A DNA stretch of 64,000 nucleotides from Luteimonas deserti (GTDB lineage: Bacteria > Pseudomonadota > Gammaproteobacteria > Xanthomonadales > Xanthomonadaceae): assembly GCF_013425765.1 (NCBI RefSeq), contig NZ_JACCJZ010000016.1, forward strand, positions 1 to 64,000, read 5' to 3'. This document shows positions 61,107-64,000 of this stretch, piece by piece; the first letter of the stretch is position 1, and each line of letters begins with the position of its first letter. Below the pieces are notes generated by a model. It ran no database searches. It was not told where the DNA came from and saw only the letters and a program-made list of their open reading frames with translations. The position numbers and the translations under genes are program-made.

Positions 61107-61826
61107 CTAGCTCTTGACGGTGCCAATGCACAGCAAGCGTTCGCTGGTTTCAAGGTGCGCCAACCCGCTTTCGCGCAGGCAAGTCCGTAGTACTGCTGGA
61201 TCCGTCACGCCGTTCTTGATGAGAATGTCTTCGTGGTGCTGCTTGCCCTTGCCGACGGGGATGATCGCGACTTCGCTGCAGGCAGCCCGCATCAGTTCCA
61301 CCATTTGCTCCATCTCGAAGAATCGGATGTCATACAGGGGGTCGCTGGCTTTTTTCCGCTCGAAGTAGTCCACGAACTGTTTGTTGTGCGCGTTGTGAAC
61401 CGTGGCGATCATGCGGGCCCGCGAGACGCGCGCCTGCTCCGATGCGAGCTCTTTGATCTGGGCGTCAGAAAAAAGCACCCAGAACCCATTGTGGTAACTG
61501 CCGTCGAAAGCATTATCGGCGAACGGCAGGGCAAAAGCGCTTGCATGGTGGATGGCCGAAGAGAAATCGGGGAAGTGTTGCTTGGCTCTTGTCACGGCTT
61601 CCTTCGAGAAATCCATTCCCTCGCAATCAATTCCGCGTCTGCGCAGTTCGGCCATGTCGCGGAAGCTGCCGGCAGCAATCTCCAGGACATGGCGCTCGTC
61701 GCGTTCGAGCATTGCGTGGATGTAATACGCGTGTCTCAGGTCGTTCTGGTAGTGGTCGAAAATGTCTGCCCACTTACGATCCCAACCGTCGCTGCTGGAT
61801 GACGGACCTAGGTTACGGAGTTGCAT
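61107..61826 (-). CDS. SAM-dependent methyltransferase
   Basis: 239 residues. Class I methyltransferase motifs: VLEIAAGSFRDMAEL (motif I), GMDFSKEAVTRAK, and NAFDGSYHNGFWVLF. The ATG at 61826 overlaps the ATP-grasp stop by 14 bases. Likely modifies a cluster metabolite or sugar; the substrate is unknown. Confidence 0.85.
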   Translation of the reverse strand: MQLRNLGPSSSSDGWDRKWADIFDHYQNDLRHAYYIHAMLERDERHVLEIAAGSFRDMAELRRRGIDCEGMDFSKEAVTRAKQHFPDFSSAIHHASAFALPFADNAFDGSYHNGFWVLFSDAQIKELASEQARVSRARMIATVHNAHNKQFVDYFERKKASDPLYDIRFFEMEQMVELMRAACSEVAIIPVGKGKQHHEDILIKNGVTDPAVLRTCLRESGLAHLETSERLLCIGTVKS

Positions 61827-62790
61827 GACTTGTTCCTGATGGGTACTCGACCATTCCGCGGACGTAAACAGCGTCCGGCGCACGGATGACCGGGTCTATC
61901 GTTCCCCCGGCGCCGAAACAGCGCAGGTGATTGGCGACCATGTCGTAACCTGCCATCAGGCTGAATGCAACGCCCGCTGAGAAGCGCGGGTTCACGTCCA
62001 TCAACAGCGGGGCACCATCGACGACGAGGAACTCGAGGTTGACGCATCCGTGGAGGCCGATGGTCCCCGCCGCCTCTCGGGCGAGCGCATCACACTCATG
62101 GCCGGGTTCCATTTTCACGGTCATGCCGGCTCCGTTAGGAGTGCGCAGCAGCTCCCTTCGGGTCATGGCGATCGACAGACTGTCGTCCAGCTCGCGCACC
62201 ACGTCGGAGACGAACACCTCGCCCTGCAGCAGAGGCTGGAGTACGTAAGCGTCCCGCCCCAGGCGCGAACGCCAGAAAGCGAGGGCGGATGCGTCGGGGA
62301 TGACGATATGCCCCTCTCTGCTCCTACCGTGCCGGGGCTTGGCAAGCAGAGGGTACGGGAATCCAGGCGGCAGTTCCCACCCAAGCTCGGCAGTCGGAAT
62401 CGGATGGATGCGCGGGTGACCGGAGAAACACCGGTAGAGGGCCAGCTTGTCCCGGGCGAGCCGTATCGCGGGTGTGGAGGGAATGCATAGCCTTACGTTC
62501 TGGTCTTCGAAGCGTCGCCTCTCCCCCGACAATGCATCCACCTCGGGATCGGTCAGCGCGATGATGTGGCTGATTTGCTCGCTGGCGCAGATTTCAAGCA
62601 GCCGGGAGATGTACGCAGGCGTGTCCCTTGCCGAGGGCACCTGATGGAACCGGTCGACGAGCCGCGCCGCGGCGCTCCATTCAGGTGGGTGAATGTTACA
62701 GCCTACGACTGTCGCGCCCGGATGCCGGCTGACCGCCACGATGACGGCCTCCGCTGACATAGAGCCGATGGCGGTTACTAGGCACCTCAT
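61813..62790 (-). CDS. ATP-grasp domain protein (PylC/CarB-like)
   Basis: 325 residues. An N-terminal Rossmann-like domain (CLVTAIGSMSAEAVIVAV) is followed by an ATP-grasp fold: PLLAKPRHGRSREGHIVI, YVLQPLLQGEVFVSDVV, and LEFLVVDGAPLLMDVNPRF with the Mg-binding Glu/Asn. Such enzymes join a carboxylate to an amine or sugar. The ATG overlaps the DegT stop (ATGA). It might attach an amino acid or acyl group to the amino sugar that the DegT enzyme makes. Confidence 0.83.
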   Translation of the reverse strand: MRCLVTAIGSMSAEAVIVAVSRHPGATVVGCNIHPPEWSAAARLVDRFHQVPSARDTPAYISRLLEICASEQISHIIALTDPEVDALSGERRRFEDQNVRLCIPSTPAIRLARDKLALYRCFSGHPRIHPIPTAELGWELPPGFPYPLLAKPRHGRSREGHIVIPDASALAFWRSRLGRDAYVLQPLLQGEVFVSDVVRELDDSLSIAMTRRELLRTPNGAGMTVKMEPGHECDALAREAAGTIGLHGCVNLEFLVVDGAPLLMDVNPRFSAGVAFSLMAGYDMVANHLRCFGAGGTIDPVIRAPDAVYVRGMVEYPSGTSHATP

Positions 62791-63959
62791 GGCGGCAGGG
62801 CGAGAACTCGCACCACGTCGCAAGCCGCCTGCACTTCCGCGGCGCTCACCGCCGCCCCGGCAGGCAGGACGATAACCCGCTCCGCCGCCGCGATGGTGTT
62901 GGGGAGCAGCAGTCCCGCATGCGGGAACAGGCCGCGGTAGGGCTGCATCCCGTGGCAGCCGGGCCAGAAGTATTTGCGGGCAAGAATGTTCTCCGCGTGC
63001 AGGGCGGCGATGATCAGGTCGCGGCCGACTGGGAACGCCTCATCAATCTCCAGCACCACGTAGTGGTGGCTGTTGCGCTCTGCAGGGTCATACTCGAGCA
63101 AGGTTATGCCGGGGATCTCGGCGAGCGCGCGGCGGTATTCCTGATGATTGCGATGGTTGGCGTCGAGCACGGCGTCCAGCGCGTCCAGGTTGGCCAGCCC
63201 CATTGCAGCACAGACCTCGATCATCTTCCCGTTGGTGCCCGGGTGGATGACGTTGTCATACCCCTTGAAGCCGAAGTTGCGCATCAGCCGCATGGCTTCC
63301 GCCAATTCGTCGTCGTTGGTCGTGACGGCGCCACCTTCCATCGTGTTGAAGGCTTTGGTGGCATGGAAACTGAAGACCTCGCACGCGCCAAAGCTGCCGA
63401 TGCTCCGCCTCCTGTAGGTGCTGCCAAACGCATGGGCCGCGTCGAACATCAGCTTGAGTCCATGCTCGTCGGCAATGGCTTGCAGTTCGTCCACCGGGGC
63501 CGCCCGTCCCCACAGGTGCACGCCGATGATCCCGCTGGTGCGCGGGGTGATCATCCGGCGGACTGCGGCGGGATCAAGGTTGTGGGTGGCCGGGTCGATG
63601 TCGGCGAATATCGGGGTGATTCCCTGCCAGTAAAGCGCGTGCGCGGTGGCCACGAAGGTCCAGGACGGCACGATGACCTCGCCCTCCAGCCCCAGCGCCC
63701 GGATGGCGATCTCCAGCGCGATCGTGCCGTTACACATGGCGATGCAGTGCTTGACACCGAGGTACCCAGCGATGCGCCGCTCGAATTCCTGCACCATGGG
63801 GCCATTATTGGTCAGCCACTGATTGTCAAGGATGGCCTCGACTCGCCGCAGGAATTCTTCGCGGTCTCCTATGTTGGGGCGACCGACGTGGAGCGGTTCA
63901 ATGAAGGCCGGCGGAGCTCCGTTCACGGCCAGATCCTTCAGGTCTCTGATCTCTTTCAT
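62787..63959 (-). CDS. DegT/DnrJ/EryC1/StrS sugar aminotransferase
   Basis: About 390 residues, PLP-dependent. Visible: NQWLTNNGPMVQEFE, CNGTIALEIAIRALG, TFVATAHALYWQGITPIFAD, FDAAHAFGST and the PLP-lysine region EVFSFHATKAFNTMEGGAV. Converts a keto-sugar nucleotide into an amino sugar. Start ATG at 63959, or GTG at 63974. The first visible gene of the leftward operon; more may lie beyond the window. Complete at both ends. Confidence 0.93.
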   Translation of the reverse strand: MKEIRDLKDLAVNGAPPAFIEPLHVGRPNIGDREEFLRRVEAILDNQWLTNNGPMVQEFERRIAGYLGVKHCIAMCNGTIALEIAIRALGLEGEVIVPSWTFVATAHALYWQGITPIFADIDPATHNLDPAAVRRMITPRTSGIIGVHLWGRAAPVDELQAIADEHGLKLMFDAAHAFGSTYRRRSIGSFGACEVFSFHATKAFNTMEGGAVTTNDDELAEAMRLMRNFGFKGYDNVIHPGTNGKMIEVCAAMGLANLDALDAVLDANHRNHQEYRRALAEIPGITLLEYDPAERNSHHYVVLEIDEAFPVGRDLIIAALHAENILARKYFWPGCHGMQPYRGLFPHAGLLLPNTIAAAERVIVLPAGAAVSAAEVQAACDVVRVLALPP

Positions 63960-64000
63960 GCCGTCAGCCGTCACGGCGATAAGTCAGATTGGTGATCTGT

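Overview
This is a high-GC chromosomal segment from a gammaproteobacterium, most likely of the Xanthomonadaceae/Lysobacteraceae group (Lysobacter, Luteimonas and relatives). The assignment rests on gene content and order: pilMNOPQ divergent from a class A penicillin-binding protein; gmk-rpoZ-spoT-ridA-recG; YgfB-pepP facing a cell-division cluster that leads into 6S RNA and the folate cyclo-ligase; and sucC-sucD facing pilS. Frequent -10 boxes of the TATACT type fit the same group. It is a family-level call from pattern recognition, not from a search.

Layout. 1-4.8 kb: leftward MoxR/DUF58/DUF4381/two VWA proteins (Bat-type operon), cut by the window edge. 4.9-9.8 kb: leftward pilM-N-O-P-Q. 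10.0-12.6 kb: divergent mrcA. 12.9-17.2 kb: two hypothetical proteins, gltA, rpmE2 and a nucleoside hydrolase. 17.6-24.5 kb: recG, ridA, spoT, rpoZ, gmk, yicC, all leftward. 24.6-31.8 kb: rightward rph, VOC protein, rdgB, hemW, a DUF1631-PilZ pair and pepQ. 31.9-33.8 kb: leftward ygfB-pepP. 33.9-38.8 kb: GGDEF/EAL protein, TIGR02449 coiled coil, zapA, ssrS (6S RNA), 5-FCL, EVE protein, rpiA. 39.3-45.6 kb: leftward rpoD, dtd, nadE, sucD, sucC. 45.8-49.7 kb: pilS, an 855-nt gap, and pilR.

49.7-64 kb is the accessory-looking part. Two tandem type IV pilin genes, the first behind a sigma-54-type promoter, lie between two large multi-membrane GT-C-like proteins. Next come a GT4 glycosyltransferase, an epimerase/dehydratase and a GT2 glycosyltransferase on the plus strand. 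These converge with a leftward operon encoding a DegT aminotransferase, an ATP-grasp protein, a methyltransferase, a flippase, a GT2 and a zinc-ribbon methyltransferase. I read this as a surface-glycan locus inserted at the pilin locus, possibly serving pilin glycosylation. It is the best candidate in the window for undescribed biology; its chemistry cannot be read from sequence alone.

Regulatory logic: PilS/PilR very probably drive pilA through sigma-54, and the PilMNOPQ complex assembles the pilus. A PilZ protein, a DUF1631 protein and a GGDEF/EAL protein supply c-di-GMP links. No tRNA, rRNA, CRISPR array, transposase or integrase was seen.
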